The notes beneath the pieces are model-generated. The model was not told where the DNA came from. It did no database searches and saw only the letters and a program-made list of their open reading frames with translations. 11,814 nt of DNA from Candidatus Fredericiella danica (GTDB taxonomy: Bacteria; Chloroflexota; Anaerolineae; Caldilineales; Caldilineaceae). Positions 1-6,219 of the stretch are shown here, piece after piece. The position numbers and the translations under genes were made by a program. Position 1 is the first letter of the stretch. Every line of letters begins with the position of its first letter. Location of the stretch: assembly GCA_016713335.1 (NCBI GenBank), contig JADJPH010000082.1:1-11814 (forward strand), read 5' to 3'.

Positions 1-26
1 GATCCGAGCAAACACCTTCAAACTGA

Positions 27-254
27 CTTAACATACCGCCTGACCGGTCGACGCTGACATCAGGCGTCGACCGGTGCGACTACGATGCCAATGGCGAAGA
101 ACGAGAAGTGAGGATAGAGGAGACCAACGATGCGGTGACGCGCACGCCGTTGGCTCACCTTGGCATCAATTTAGGATTCACGCACCTCTACTTATCTTCC
201 AAATACACAATCCGCCCTGGCGTGCCAGACCCAACAATGATCCGCTCAGACTGA
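27..254 (+). CDS. Possible C-terminal end of an unrecognised protein (doubtful)
   Basis: This frame is open for about 75 codons after a TGA at 24-26 and ends with TGA at 252-254, overlapping the tail of the minus-strand gene by a few bases. From about position 78 the translation looks protein-like: an acidic stretch (DYDANGEEREVRIEE) followed by a beta-prone stretch (LGFTHLYLSSKYTIRPG). No ATG or ribosome binding site precedes it, and the strong hairpin at 43-75 would lie inside it, so either an upstream frameshift joins it to a gene outside the window or it is chance. I do not recognise a family. The opposite strand also carries a short plausible continuation of the propeller gene here (down to 188), which competes with this call. 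Confidence 0.22.
   Translation, partial: LNIPPDRSTLTSGVDRCDYDANGEEREVRIEETNDAVTRTPLAHLGINLGFTHLYLSSKYTIRPGVPDPTMIRSD
43..75. repeat. Perfect 12-bp inverted repeat with 9-nt loop
   Basis: The arms accggtcgacgc (43-54) and gcgtcgaccggt (64-75) are exact reverse complements around a 9-nt spacer, so the transcript of either strand would form a strong GC-rich hairpin. There is no T-tract after it on either strand, so it is not a classical intrinsic terminator. Its place about 170 bases beyond the stop of the minus-strand surface-protein gene fits a transcription end or mRNA-stabilising hairpin; a protein-binding site or short dispersed repeat is also possible. Confidence 0.75.
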
Positions 255-1064
255 CTTCACGACCACGGGGAATGGATCGCCAACCACAATGGTCTCACTA
301 ACCCGGTTCGTGTTCGCGTCGATCACCGTCACGGAGTCGGCGCCTGTATTTGCATTGAGCACATGACCCGTCTTCGGGCTGACCACGATGCCCGTGCCGC
401 CCACCAATTCAGAATCAAGTGCGCCGCCGCTGGGAACTACGATCGTCGCCTCGCGCCCCCAAAGCGCACTGTTGTTCGGCTTCCACGCGTCGATGTACCA
501 GGTGTTGTCAGGCATGGCGTAGATCGAATAGACATAACCGTTGTCGGGGTGATAGACAAGGCCAAACAATTGGCGCCCATCTTCAAACACCAGATTGCTG
601 TGCGCCTTCCAACCCCCAGCAGCCTGCTTGGAGATCGTCGCCAGGTGCGCCGAATCACGTTGCTGACGTAGACCAGTTTGCTCGCGCGATCGGCAACCAG
701 CCCTAGGGGACCGGAACCGCCAGACTCGATGCGCCTTCGTCAGTCCCTTGATGACCACAATCCGGCTCTCCTGGCGGGCAATGGCAAAGACGGTGTCTTC
801 ATCCGGCAGGATCTCCAAGAGCGTAGGGTTGACTCCGATCGGGATCTTTGCCAGCACGGTCAGGGTGCGCGAGTCATACACCCAGACATCGCCGCTGCCA
901 AAGTTGCCCACGTAGATGCGTCCCGTCGCCTCATTGACCACCACCCCCAAGGTCTGAAGACCAGTCGTCTCGGTCATCATGATCTGAGCGTAGACCGGGT
1001 CGACGACGAGCAATTGGTCAGGGTGACGGCTTGTCACCATAGAGGCGATCACGCGACTCGTCAA
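246..1064 (-). CDS. YncE-like beta-propeller region
   Basis: The translation shows repeated propeller blades: NEATGRIYVGNFGSGDVWVY, TVFAIARQESRIVVIKGL, HPDNGYVYSIYAMPDNTWYI, and SPKTGHVLNANTGADSVTVI. The last ends NRVSETIVVGDPFPVVV. These are typical of the YncE/NHL-type seven-bladed family of extracytoplasmic proteins. The apparent TTG start at 1064 is not believed: the first 10 or so codons are out of frame with a blade read as FDESRDRLYVTSRHPDQLL once a single G near 1037 is removed. Between about 730 and 660 the frame is again wrong (Arg-rich), while another frame reads GPLGLVADRASKLVYVSN, a clear missing blade; two compensating indels explain it. No signal peptide of its own is seen. Confidence 0.7.
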   Translation of the reverse strand: MTSRVIASMVTSRHPDQLLVVDPVYAQIMMTETTGLQTLGVVVNEATGRIYVGNFGSGDVWVYDSRTLTVLAKIPIGVNPTLLEILPDEDTVFAIARQESRIVVIKGLTKAHRVWRFRSPRAGCRSREQTGLRQQRDSAHLATISKQAAGGWKAHSNLVFEDGRQLFGLVYHPDNGYVYSIYAMPDNTWYIDAWKPNNSALWGREATIVVPSGGALDSELVGGTGIVVSPKTGHVLNANTGADSVTVIDANTNRVSETIVVGDPFPVVVKSV

Positions 1065-1375
1065 AAACCACCTTTTGTGTAGGCCGTTGGGCGCGGCGCC
1101 AGGGGGCGGGCAATCGGTAAAGCGAGCAAAAGCGGCAGATAAGGTCCGTCACCTCAACGGTCAGGTACGCGGTTGCTGTCAACAGGCGTTGGAACGAGTC
1201 ACGACTGTAGTTGCGGTGACGACGTTCGTAGTGGGTTCCACAATGACCATATCCTCGATAGACCCATACCTCACCGGGCAGCGGTCCCTGACCGCCGGCA
1301 AGCAGGTATCAACGGCGCACGGGAATCATCTGCGATCTGAATTTCGTTGAGGATGTCATCACCGGCGTTCACCAA
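1018..1375 (-). CDS. Last DUF11 repeat and junction to the propeller, split over several frames
   Basis: Reading down the minus strand, the fourth repeat proceeds through three frames: VNAGDDILNEIQIADDSRAP (near 1370-1310), GQGPLPGEVWVY (near 1300-1260), and EPTTNVVTATTVVTRSN (near 1240-1190). In the frame open to the TGA at 1018-1020 it ends with TATAYLTVEVTDL and then continues as KVVFDESRDRLY. That last string is the first strand pair of a propeller blade whose continuation (TSRHPDQLLVVDP) lies in the frame of the next fragment. The order matches a DUF11 repeat running into a propeller. The piece between about 1150 and 1080 is hard to read; APNGLHK in one frame fits just before KVVFDE. A TGA at 1179-1181 could instead end a separate DUF11 gene. 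Confidence 0.5.
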
Positions 1376-1919
1376 GAGTATAGGTGTAGATAACCGTCGT
1401 GCCCGGCCGGACTGCACGTGCGGAGCCCACTTTGGCCAATTGCAGCGCACTGGCGCGCACGTCCACAAACGCCGTGTCAGTCGCCGTGACGGTGCGCGAC
1501 AGCAGATCGACGGCCTGCACGATGGCCGTATTCGTGATGTCTTGCGTAACGGTCATGGTACAGCCATATTGCCGCTGTTCACCGGGAGCCAACGGCACAA
1601 TCGGGTCCGAATTGATCGGCACAACGGGGCTGCACCGGTCGTCGACAAGCGTCACATTGTCCAGTGGTGCGTTGCCAGGGTTGCCGGCGACGTAGGTGTA
1701 GGTCACCGGCTGGCCCGGATAGGTCTCGACCGGGGTCACGGACTTCACGAGCGTGATCCCCGAAACCAGCCCCCAATAGTGACTTGGGTCGGCAGCCTGC
1801 GCCGGCTCGCTGTTGAGACCCACTGCGGTGACTGTACCGGTGTTCGTATACTGGCCCGGCGCCGCAACGCCCAGTGTAGTACCACGTCTCACCGAGGCCA
1901 AGTTCATTGCCGCTGCCAC
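1359..1919 (-). CDS. DUF11 repeat region, middle fragment
   Basis: This frame carries on the DUF11 pattern broken near 1880: AAPGQYTNTGTVTAVGLNSE, then PGQPVTYTYVAGNPGNAPLD with NVTLVDDRCSPV, then PGEQRQYGCTMTVTQDITNT and TATDTAFVDV. These are the hallmarks of the domain (PG.PVTYTY..N.GN..L, then DD, then LAPGE, then TNTA). A further repeat starts with RPGTTVIYTYTL. The ATG given by the open frame is internal, not a true start. Coding sense leaves the frame near 1375, where the next frame continues with VNAGDDILNEIQIADDS. The fragment holds most of repeats two to four. Confidence 0.8.
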   Translation of the reverse strand: MAAAMNLASVRRGTTLGVAAPGQYTNTGTVTAVGLNSEPAQAADPSHYWGLVSGITLVKSVTPVETYPGQPVTYTYVAGNPGNAPLDNVTLVDDRCSPVVPINSDPIVPLAPGEQRQYGCTMTVTQDITNTAIVQAVDLLSRTVTATDTAFVDVRASALQLAKVGSARAVRPGTTVIYTYTLGERR

Positions 1920-4143
1920 CGAGCCGGATCGGCGTCACGCCGCGGTCATCGGTCACGCTGACCTGCGCCAACGTCACCGTGCCGGTGTTGGTGATGGCAT
2001 AGCTCCAGATCACGGGTGCGCCCACGTCCAGGATCGGCCCCGTCATGGTATCGGCGTCAAACCCGTTGGTCGCTTTCTTGATTACCACGGCGCCATCGAG
2101 ATCAACCGGCGTATCCACGGCCGGAAACTGCGTATCATCGCCCACGCGCACCGTCGCCACATTTTGGATGCGCTCCAGTTCGACCGGCAACGGGAAATTG
2201 ACCAGCACCGTAAACGTGACCGTGTAGACGCCAAGCACCGGCATCCCCGGCAGCGTGACCCCCCCCCGGTCGAGCGGGAACGGGTCGCCGGGCGTCCGGT
2301 CGGGTACGGGCTGCGGACCTGCACCCAGATTGACCGTGGTCGTGCTTGTCACGTACGTGGTGAACGCGGGCACCGTGTCGCTGATAGAAACTGCGGACAA
2401 GGGTGTGCGGCTGGCGTTGCGGACAATCACACTATAGACGATCCGGTCGCCCGGGTCGGCTTTGCCGTCGCCATCGCCGTCCGGGATGATCTCCGCGCCC
2501 TTGCCGGTCTCAAAAGTCGATGCGGGCGGCGCCGTGGTCCCCAGGTCCAGGCTCGGCGGACCGGCAGAGGCGACACCCGGCGCCTGGCCCCAAGTCGCCG
2601 CAAGCTCAGCGCCGGTCTGGGCGCTGGGCGGATCACACACGTAGAGCACCATCCCCGTCTGGTCGCCGTCCGGATCAAATACCTGTCTACTCTGCAGCGC
2701 GTTGATCACCAACAGCAGATCATAATGGAAGCCGTAGGCGTCGGTAAACGGCCCATCGTTATTCCCATCGTAGTCGATGCAGATCTGCGCCGGTCCCGAT
2801 TCGCCCGCGCCAAAGATCGGCGTCACCCACACCGGATTGCCGTTCTCTTGTGGATTCACGCTACTGGTTGGATCCCGGCCGGCACCCCACCCGACCAGGG
2901 ATTGATAGGTCAGTAGCGCTTCGGGAATCAGGGTGAACCCCCAGTCCGCGCGCGAATTATCCGTGTTTGAAATACTGTCCGAGCCGACGGCGGCGATCGC
3001 CTGAAACGGTGTGGTGTCTGCGGTCCACAGATGTGCGCCGGAGCCATTGGGCACCAAGACGACGGCATTGCCGCGCGCCGGCACATTGAACGGCGCCTGG
3101 ACACCGGTCGAGATTGCCCAGGTGACACTGATCGGGGTGCTTTCAGGATTGAAAACCCAGAGCGTCGTGCCACCGCCGCCGGTTGGGGTGCCGACCGGGC
3201 TGTAGTAGCTGCCGCTCCAGCGATCCGCCGGGAATAGTGAATACCAGCGCGATTCGTAGATGTCGCAGCGATCGCCGGTGATCAAGGTCACCTGCACCGG
3301 TGCGCTGGCATCCACGGTGGCGCCGGCCAGCATACCCCCATCCACCAGATAGCTTTCGCCTTCGGCCAGCGTTGCATTGAGCTCGGCGGTGCCGTCGGCA
3401 TTGGCGTCAATGGCGATCTCGGTGCCATCCGTACGCGCCATCACCGCCATCCCGGTGTATTCGAACAGTTGGTTGGCGGCGGTCGTGGCGCCGACCGGCG
3501 CTTGATAATGGGTGCCCCAGCGCCCGGTGTCGTAGATTTCAACGGCATCGGAGAGCAGTGTACCGGGTGCATCCGGATAAGCGCCAGACCACAGCGCACG
3601 CGTCATGGCGATCGGCCGCGACGCGCCGACCTTGTCGCCACCGTCGAAGAAAAGCTGGGCTGGATTGCGCGGCACTGGCACGCTATTGGAGAGGACCACA
3701 ACGCTGTCCGGGGAGAGAATATCGGCCGGATTGCCGGGCGGATAGCCATTGGCCTGGTTGGCGTCGCCCCAGATCTGCGTGGTGGGCTGCACCGGATGCG
3801 CCAGATCGACCTCAAAGTCATCTTCCCACTGGTCATAATAGAGGATGGTGCCGGCGGCAATGATTGAGACCGAGATATAGGTATTGATCGGGCTGGCAAC
3901 GTCCGGCGCGGCGGAATTGCAGAGGTTCGGGGCGCCGCCGGGGTAGATGCCTTTGAGCGCGGCAAAGACCTGGTTTTCCGGCGCCGGCACATAATAGATC
4001 TGCACGGGGGGCGGATTGGCCGCGTTGGCCACCTGCGCCAGCACAATCTGCAGCGCCATCACCATTGCCGCCACGGACGAAAGCCGCCGGCAGCGGGAGC
4101 GCAAGGACACAAAGCGGTGAATGAATCGATGGGCGGTAGTCAT
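1579..4143 (-). CDS. Secreted surface protein, N-terminal region and first DUF11 repeats
   Basis: The start chosen is ATG at 4143-4141, because AGGAGG lies 9 bases upstream and a signal peptide follows directly. The open frame extends back to 4245 but that stretch has no leader character. Residues 1-41 form the signal peptide: Arg/His-rich n-region, hydrophobic core SVAAMVMALQIVLAQ, and an ANA|AN cleavage site. Residues 42 to about 550 are Gly/Thr/Asp-rich beta sequence, loosely like IgGFc-binding-type adhesin heads (weak inference). A DGDGDGKADPGD calcium-loop-like segment (near residue 555) opens the first DUF11 repeat (IVYSVIVRNASRTPLSAVSI), and a second begins near residue 690 (WSYAITNTGTVTLAQVSVTD). 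True coding in this frame ends near 1880; the last 100 codons to the TGA at 1579 are out of frame (Arg/Gly/Cys-rich), and the repeat resumes in the next frame. Confidence 0.85.
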   Translation of the reverse strand: MTTAHRFIHRFVSLRSRCRRLSSVAAMVMALQIVLAQVANAANPPPVQIYYVPAPENQVFAALKGIYPGGAPNLCNSAAPDVASPINTYISVSIIAAGTILYYDQWEDDFEVDLAHPVQPTTQIWGDANQANGYPPGNPADILSPDSVVVLSNSVPVPRNPAQLFFDGGDKVGASRPIAMTRALWSGAYPDAPGTLLSDAVEIYDTGRWGTHYQAPVGATTAANQLFEYTGMAVMARTDGTEIAIDANADGTAELNATLAEGESYLVDGGMLAGATVDASAPVQVTLITGDRCDIYESRWYSLFPADRWSGSYYSPVGTPTGGGGTTLWVFNPESTPISVTWAISTGVQAPFNVPARGNAVVLVPNGSGAHLWTADTTPFQAIAAVGSDSISNTDNSRADWGFTLIPEALLTYQSLVGWGAGRDPTSSVNPQENGNPVWVTPIFGAGESGPAQICIDYDGNNDGPFTDAYGFHYDLLLVINALQSRQVFDPDGDQTGMVLYVCDPPSAQTGAELAATWGQAPGVASAGPPSLDLGTTAPPASTFETGKGAEIIPDGDGDGKADPGDRIVYSVIVRNASRTPLSAVSISDTVPAFTTYVTSTTTVNLGAGPQPVPDRTPGDPFPLDRGGVTLPGMPVLGVYTVTFTVLVNFPLPVELERIQNVATVRVGDDTQFPAVDTPVDLDGAVVIKKATNGFDADTMTGPILDVGAPVIWSYAITNTGTVTLAQVSVTDDRGVTPIRLGGSGNELGLGETWYYTGRCGAGPVYEHRYSHRSGSQQRAGAGCRPKSLLGAGFGDHAREVRDPGRDLSGPAGDLHLRRRQPWQRTTGQCDACRRPVQPRCADQFGPDCAVGSR
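2259..2267. repeat. Nine-base C homopolymer inside the surface-protein gene
   Basis: A run of nine C (nine G on the coding strand) encodes part of DRGGVTLPG in a linker of the first DUF11 region. The reading frame is open through it as given. Long mononucleotide runs are slippage-prone and can act as phase-variation switches in surface proteins, but here it may be only a GC-rich codon run. Confidence 0.6.
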
Positions 4144-4152
4144 AGCTCGTAG

Positions 4153-4158
4153 CCTCCT
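4153..4158 (-). promoter_or_regulatory. Ribosome binding site of the surface-protein gene
   Basis: On the minus strand the sequence reads AGGAGG, then nine bases, then ATG (4143-4141). It decides the start over the upstream in-frame codons, which have no comparable site. Confidence 0.8.
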
Positions 4159-4161
4159 GAA

Positions 4162-4183
4162 GATGCGCGGACGGGTCCGCATC
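4162..4183 (-). promoter_or_regulatory. Leader hairpin just upstream of the ribosome binding site
   Basis: The segment gatgcgcggac (4162-4172) pairs with gtccgcatc (4175-4183), apart from a 2-nt bulge and a tight loop. In the minus-strand mRNA the hairpin would end three bases before AGGAGG, close enough to influence ribosome access. Whether it regulates is unknown. Confidence 0.35.
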
Positions 4184-4387
4184 GCGACATCGACGCGGGC
4201 AACAACGCAGATGCGGCCGCGCCAGGGCAGAGCGGCCGGCGCCAAACGGCGAAAAGGGTCCCGAGGCGGTAGAAACGCTGATGCTTCTAGCTAATGACGA
4301 CGTACGGAGCGTGGGTAAGGTAACGGGAACGCCCAAAATGAAGACCGCAACACCAATCTCGCCAGTAGTGAGGTCAACGATACGGAA

Positions 4388-4415
4388 AAATCGCGCTTGC
4401 AATCCGGCGCGATTT
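4388..4415. repeat. Operator-like inverted repeat around the CHAT gene promoter
   Basis: The arms aaatcgcgc (4388-4396) and gcgcgattt (4407-4415) are exact reverse complements with a 10-nt spacer; allowing two extra A, the symmetry extends to ggaa...ttcc. The -35 hexamer TTGCAA (4397-4402) lies in the spacer and the right arm in the -35/-10 spacer. This is the usual position of a repressor operator, though the binding protein is not in the window. Confidence 0.6.
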
Positions 4416-4425
4416 CCGATTTAAT
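4397..4425 (+). promoter_or_regulatory. Sigma70-type promoter for the CHAT-STAND/VCBS operon
   Basis: TTGCAA (4397-4402, 4 of 6 matches to TTGACA) and TTTAAT (4420-4425, 5 of 6 matches to TATAAT) are separated by exactly 17 bases. The -10 ends 56 bases before the ATG at 4482, giving a leader of about 50 bases. No terminator or second promoter was seen before the VCBS gene, so this promoter probably serves both. Confidence 0.55.
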
Positions 4426-4481
4426 GCAGCAACACCGCACGCAACGCGTTCACAGCCGGATTCACAACAAGAAAAACGCCG

Positions 4482-4961
4482 ATGCCCGCTCACCCCGAGT
4501 TCGTGACACTTGAGATTTTGATCGCTGCGCGCACTCAGATCGGTTACCCGGTCACGGTAGTGGATTCCCCTGCGGGTGAAGCCACTGCGTTCAGCCCGAT
4601 CGACCTGAGCAAGTCCAGACTCGCTGCGGACGCTGAAGCGCTCACGGCGGGCAGACTCGCTGGCGAGGCCCGATTACAGGAATTTGGCCGGCTCTTGTTC
4701 GAGAGCATTTTCGTCGATGAAGTCGCGCACTTGTATCGCGCAAGTCTTTCAATGGCAATGGCGCAAGGAAAACTGCTGCGTTTGCACCTGCGCTTTGACG
4801 CACCGGAGCTTGCAGCTTTGCCGTGGGAATACTTGTATGATCTCCAAGACGAACGGCTGTTGGCAGTCACGCTAGACTGTGCGGTCACACGTAGTATTGC
4901 CGTGGCTGCGCCAACTCCAGCGCTCGCCGTGCAGCCCCTCTGCGCGTGTTGGTGGTGTTGA
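4482..4961 (+). CDS. N-terminal part of CHAT-STAND protein
   Basis: The ATG at 4482 follows the promoter, but no good Shine-Dalgarno site precedes it, so the start is likely rather than certain. The fragment covers the region N-terminal to the CHAT catalytic core. It contains helices (GEARLQEFGRLLFESIF) and the conserved lead-in LRLHLRFDAPELAALPWEYL followed by YDLQDERLLA, typical of the start of CHAT domains (the LPWE...Y segment). Near 4938 the frame is lost: as written it ends ALAVQPLCACWWC at a TGA. Adding one C to the CCCC at 4935-4938 gives QPPLRVLVVLSSPAGLE, which runs into the next fragment. Confidence 0.85.
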   Translation: MPAHPEFVTLEILIAARTQIGYPVTVVDSPAGEATAFSPIDLSKSRLAADAEALTAGRLAGEARLQEFGRLLFESIFVDEVAHLYRASLSMAMAQGKLLRLHLRFDAPELAALPWEYLYDLQDERLLAVTLDCAVTRSIAVAAPTPALAVQPLCACWWC

Positions 4962-5734
4962 GTTCGCCGGCCGGCCTGGAATCAATTGATACGGTCGCAG
5001 AGCGCACGTTGATCGAGCAGTCGCTTGCCACCCCAGTGAAGGCTGGTCGGGTGGTGCTGAAGTGTCTCGACCATGCCACACTTGCCGGAATCAACGACAC
5101 GTTGCGTACATTTCGGCCCCACATTTTCCACTTCATTGGGCACAGCTATCACGACGGTCGGCATGGGCATGTGTTATTGGAGCGCGCGGACGGTTCACCG
5201 CACGATTTGTCCGAGCGCACCTTTCGCGAGTTGCTTGGCGGCGCAGGCGAAACGCGATTGGTCATTCTCAACAGTTGCCAGTCAGGCGCAGGCACTGCGG
5301 TCGAGGGCGTAACTGGACTCGCCCAGCAGTTGCTCCAGGGCCGGGTGCCGGCCGTTGTTGCGATGCAATTTTCGATTCCTGACAAAGCCTCCCTCATCTT
5401 CACGCGCGAGTTCTACGGTGCGCTTGCGCTAGGTTACCCTGTCGACAGCGCGGTTAATGAAGCGCGCCGCGCATCTACATGGAGTTGGGCAGCGACAATC
5501 CTGCATGGGGCTGTCCTGTCTTATTTAGCCGCACAGACGATGGGCAATTGTTTGCGTTCGAACCGGCCCCCACCGCCAAGAACGACCTGTTGCCCGCACT
5601 ACCACCGAATGGACCGCCTGTCACGCCCGACTTTGTGGGCCGCACCGCGGAACTTGCCTACTACGCACAGCGGCTGCACGAGTTCGGCGTCGTCACGATT
5701 GCCGGCATGCCGGGCGTGGGTAAGACCGCGTTAG
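4946..5734 (+). CDS. CHAT protease catalytic core of CHAT-STAND protein
   Basis: This frame starts with the first core strand (LVVLSSPAGLESID). It contains the catalytic histidine in PHIFHFIGHSYHDG (His codon 5141-5143) and the catalytic cysteine in RLVILNSCQSGAG (Cys codon 5276-5278). The spacing of about 45 residues and the order His then Cys fit the caspase/CHAT fold. The residue after His is Ser where Gly is commonest. The stretch GLAQQLLQGRVPAVVAMQFS followed by FTREFYGALALGYPVDSAVN is the usual C-terminal half of the domain. Coding leaves the frame near 5470 (after NEARR); the other frame continues AIYMELGSDNPAWGCPVLF, the conserved final strand. Codons from there to 5734 are out of frame. 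The start codon given is internal. Confidence 0.85.
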   Translation: MLVVLSSPAGLESIDTVAERTLIEQSLATPVKAGRVVLKCLDHATLAGINDTLRTFRPHIFHFIGHSYHDGRHGHVLLERADGSPHDLSERTFRELLGGAGETRLVILNSCQSGAGTAVEGVTGLAQQLLQGRVPAVVAMQFSIPDKASLIFTREFYGALALGYPVDSAVNEARRASTWSWAATILHGAVLSYLAAQTMGNCLRSNRPPPPRTTCCPHYHRMDRLSRPTLWAAPRNLPTTHSGCTSSASSRLPACRAWVRPR

Positions 5735-6219
5735 CAGCGACCCTTGCACGCCAGGCGAGCCCGCTGGACAAGATCTTCTGGCATACGTTTTATCAAGGTG
5801 AAGACCTGCGCTCGGTCATCTGGAAGCTGGCCCGCTTCCTCGCGTGGCAAGGCAAAGGCGATGTGTGGCGTCTGCTTCAGCGCACGGGCGCGGACCAGGC
5901 ACTTCCCCCGCTGAATAGCCTGCTGGACTATCTGCTGCAGCAGGCAAAGGATGAAAATTACCTACTCTGCCTCGATGACTTCCACTTACTTTACGACGAC
6001 CGGCATGACGACCCAGAACTGCTGGAAATGATGGAACGCGTCGTTGCAGCAGCCGCGGCGGGCAGCTTTCGCATGATTCTGGTCTCACGCTCTTCTTCCC
6101 GCGTGATGGTGCGTCTCCGCAATGCCACTCGAAGGGCTCTCAAAATCCGATATGTTGGAGTTTCTGCAGCGACGCGGCCTCCACCTCCCAGAACCGTACA
6201 TTGCGGACTTGTTCCGTAA
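5479..6219 (+). CDS. STAND (NB-ARC/NACHT-like) ATPase domain of CHAT-STAND protein
   Basis: The first residues (MELGSDNPAWGCPVLFSR) finish the CHAT domain. After a short linker with PPNGPPVTPDFVGRTAEL comes the ATPase: FVGR entry motif, Walker A GMPGVGKT (5704-5727), Walker B LLCLDD (5962-5979) with an aromatic/His pair after it, and MILVSRSSS in the place of the sensor-1/RNBS-B arginine strand. This arrangement fits AP-ATPase/NB-ARC or MalT-like STAND proteins. The domain binds ATP and is expected to drive oligomerisation on signal detection. The frame is lost near 6110-6120; what follows to 6219 is Arg/Pro-rich shadow sequence. The ATG is internal to the gene. Confidence 0.85.
   Translation: MELGSDNPAWGCPVLFSRTDDGQLFAFEPAPTAKNDLLPALPPNGPPVTPDFVGRTAELAYYAQRLHEFGVVTIAGMPGVGKTALAATLARQASPLDKIFWHTFYQGEDLRSVIWKLARFLAWQGKGDVWRLLQRTGADQALPPLNSLLDYLLQQAKDENYLLCLDDFHLLYDDRHDDPELLEMMERVVAAAAAGSFRMILVSRSSSRVMVRLRNATRRALKIRYVGVSAATRPPPPRTVHCGLVP

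Larger units (their letters stand above)
246..4143 (-). pseudogene. Reconstructed gene: secreted DUF11-repeat surface protein with C-terminal YncE-like beta-propeller, interrupted by frameshifts
   Basis: Read as one gene this would encode about 1,300 residues: signal peptide, long beta-rich N-terminal region, about four DUF11 repeats, then a YncE-like propeller. The first 2.25 kb is one clean frame. Between about 1885 and 650 the coding sense jumps frame roughly ten times (near 1880, 1375, 1295, 1254, 1185, somewhere in 1180-1080, 1074, 1037, 730 and 660), but the protein pattern resumes after each jump. No signal peptide stands between the DUF11 region and the propeller, and one frame is open across the junction (about 1300 to 1018), which supports a fusion. 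DUF11 domains are common in large bacterial cell-surface proteins. Single-base errors are likelier than decay because the sequence between breaks is well conserved. Two adjacent genes remain possible. Confidence 0.6.
4144..4481. promoter_or_regulatory. Divergent intergenic control region
   Basis: These 338 bases separate the two divergent genes and hold no convincing gene. The plus-strand side carries a promoter and an inverted repeat, listed separately. For the minus-strand gene no clear -35/-10 pair was found; a TTGACC hexamer lies on the minus strand at about 4369-4374 but lacks a matching -10. Frames open through the region (for example back to 4402 on the minus strand) show no protein family character. 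Confidence 0.6.

Noticed and set aside
1030..1064. TTG at 1064 with AGGTGG upstream as the true start of a separate propeller gene
   Set aside because: The first codons are out of frame with the blade DESRDRLYVTSRHPDQLL, and there is no signal peptide; the SD-like bases probably encode Lys-Val-Val.
1347..1961. Plus-strand open frame of 204 codons
   Set aside because: Arg/His/Gly-rich translation opposite the DUF11 fragment; no start signal and no recognisable domain.
1813..2916. Long open frame (367 codons) on the plus strand opposite the DUF11 region
   Set aside because: It is an antisense shadow of a GC-rich gene: Arg/His-rich composition, no ribosome binding site, no family pattern, while the minus strand reads as clear DUF11 repeats with signal peptide and RBS.
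4141..4402. Minus-strand frames extending upstream of 4143 as a longer N-terminus or a small gene
   Set aside because: The extension would place a poor sequence before an excellent signal peptide, and the AGGAGG site fixes the start at 4143.
4930..4962. Programmed ribosomal frameshift between CHAT fragments
   Set aside because: There is no slippery heptamer with a downstream structure that stands out, and similar breaks occur about twenty times in all three genes in both directions, which points to sequence errors.
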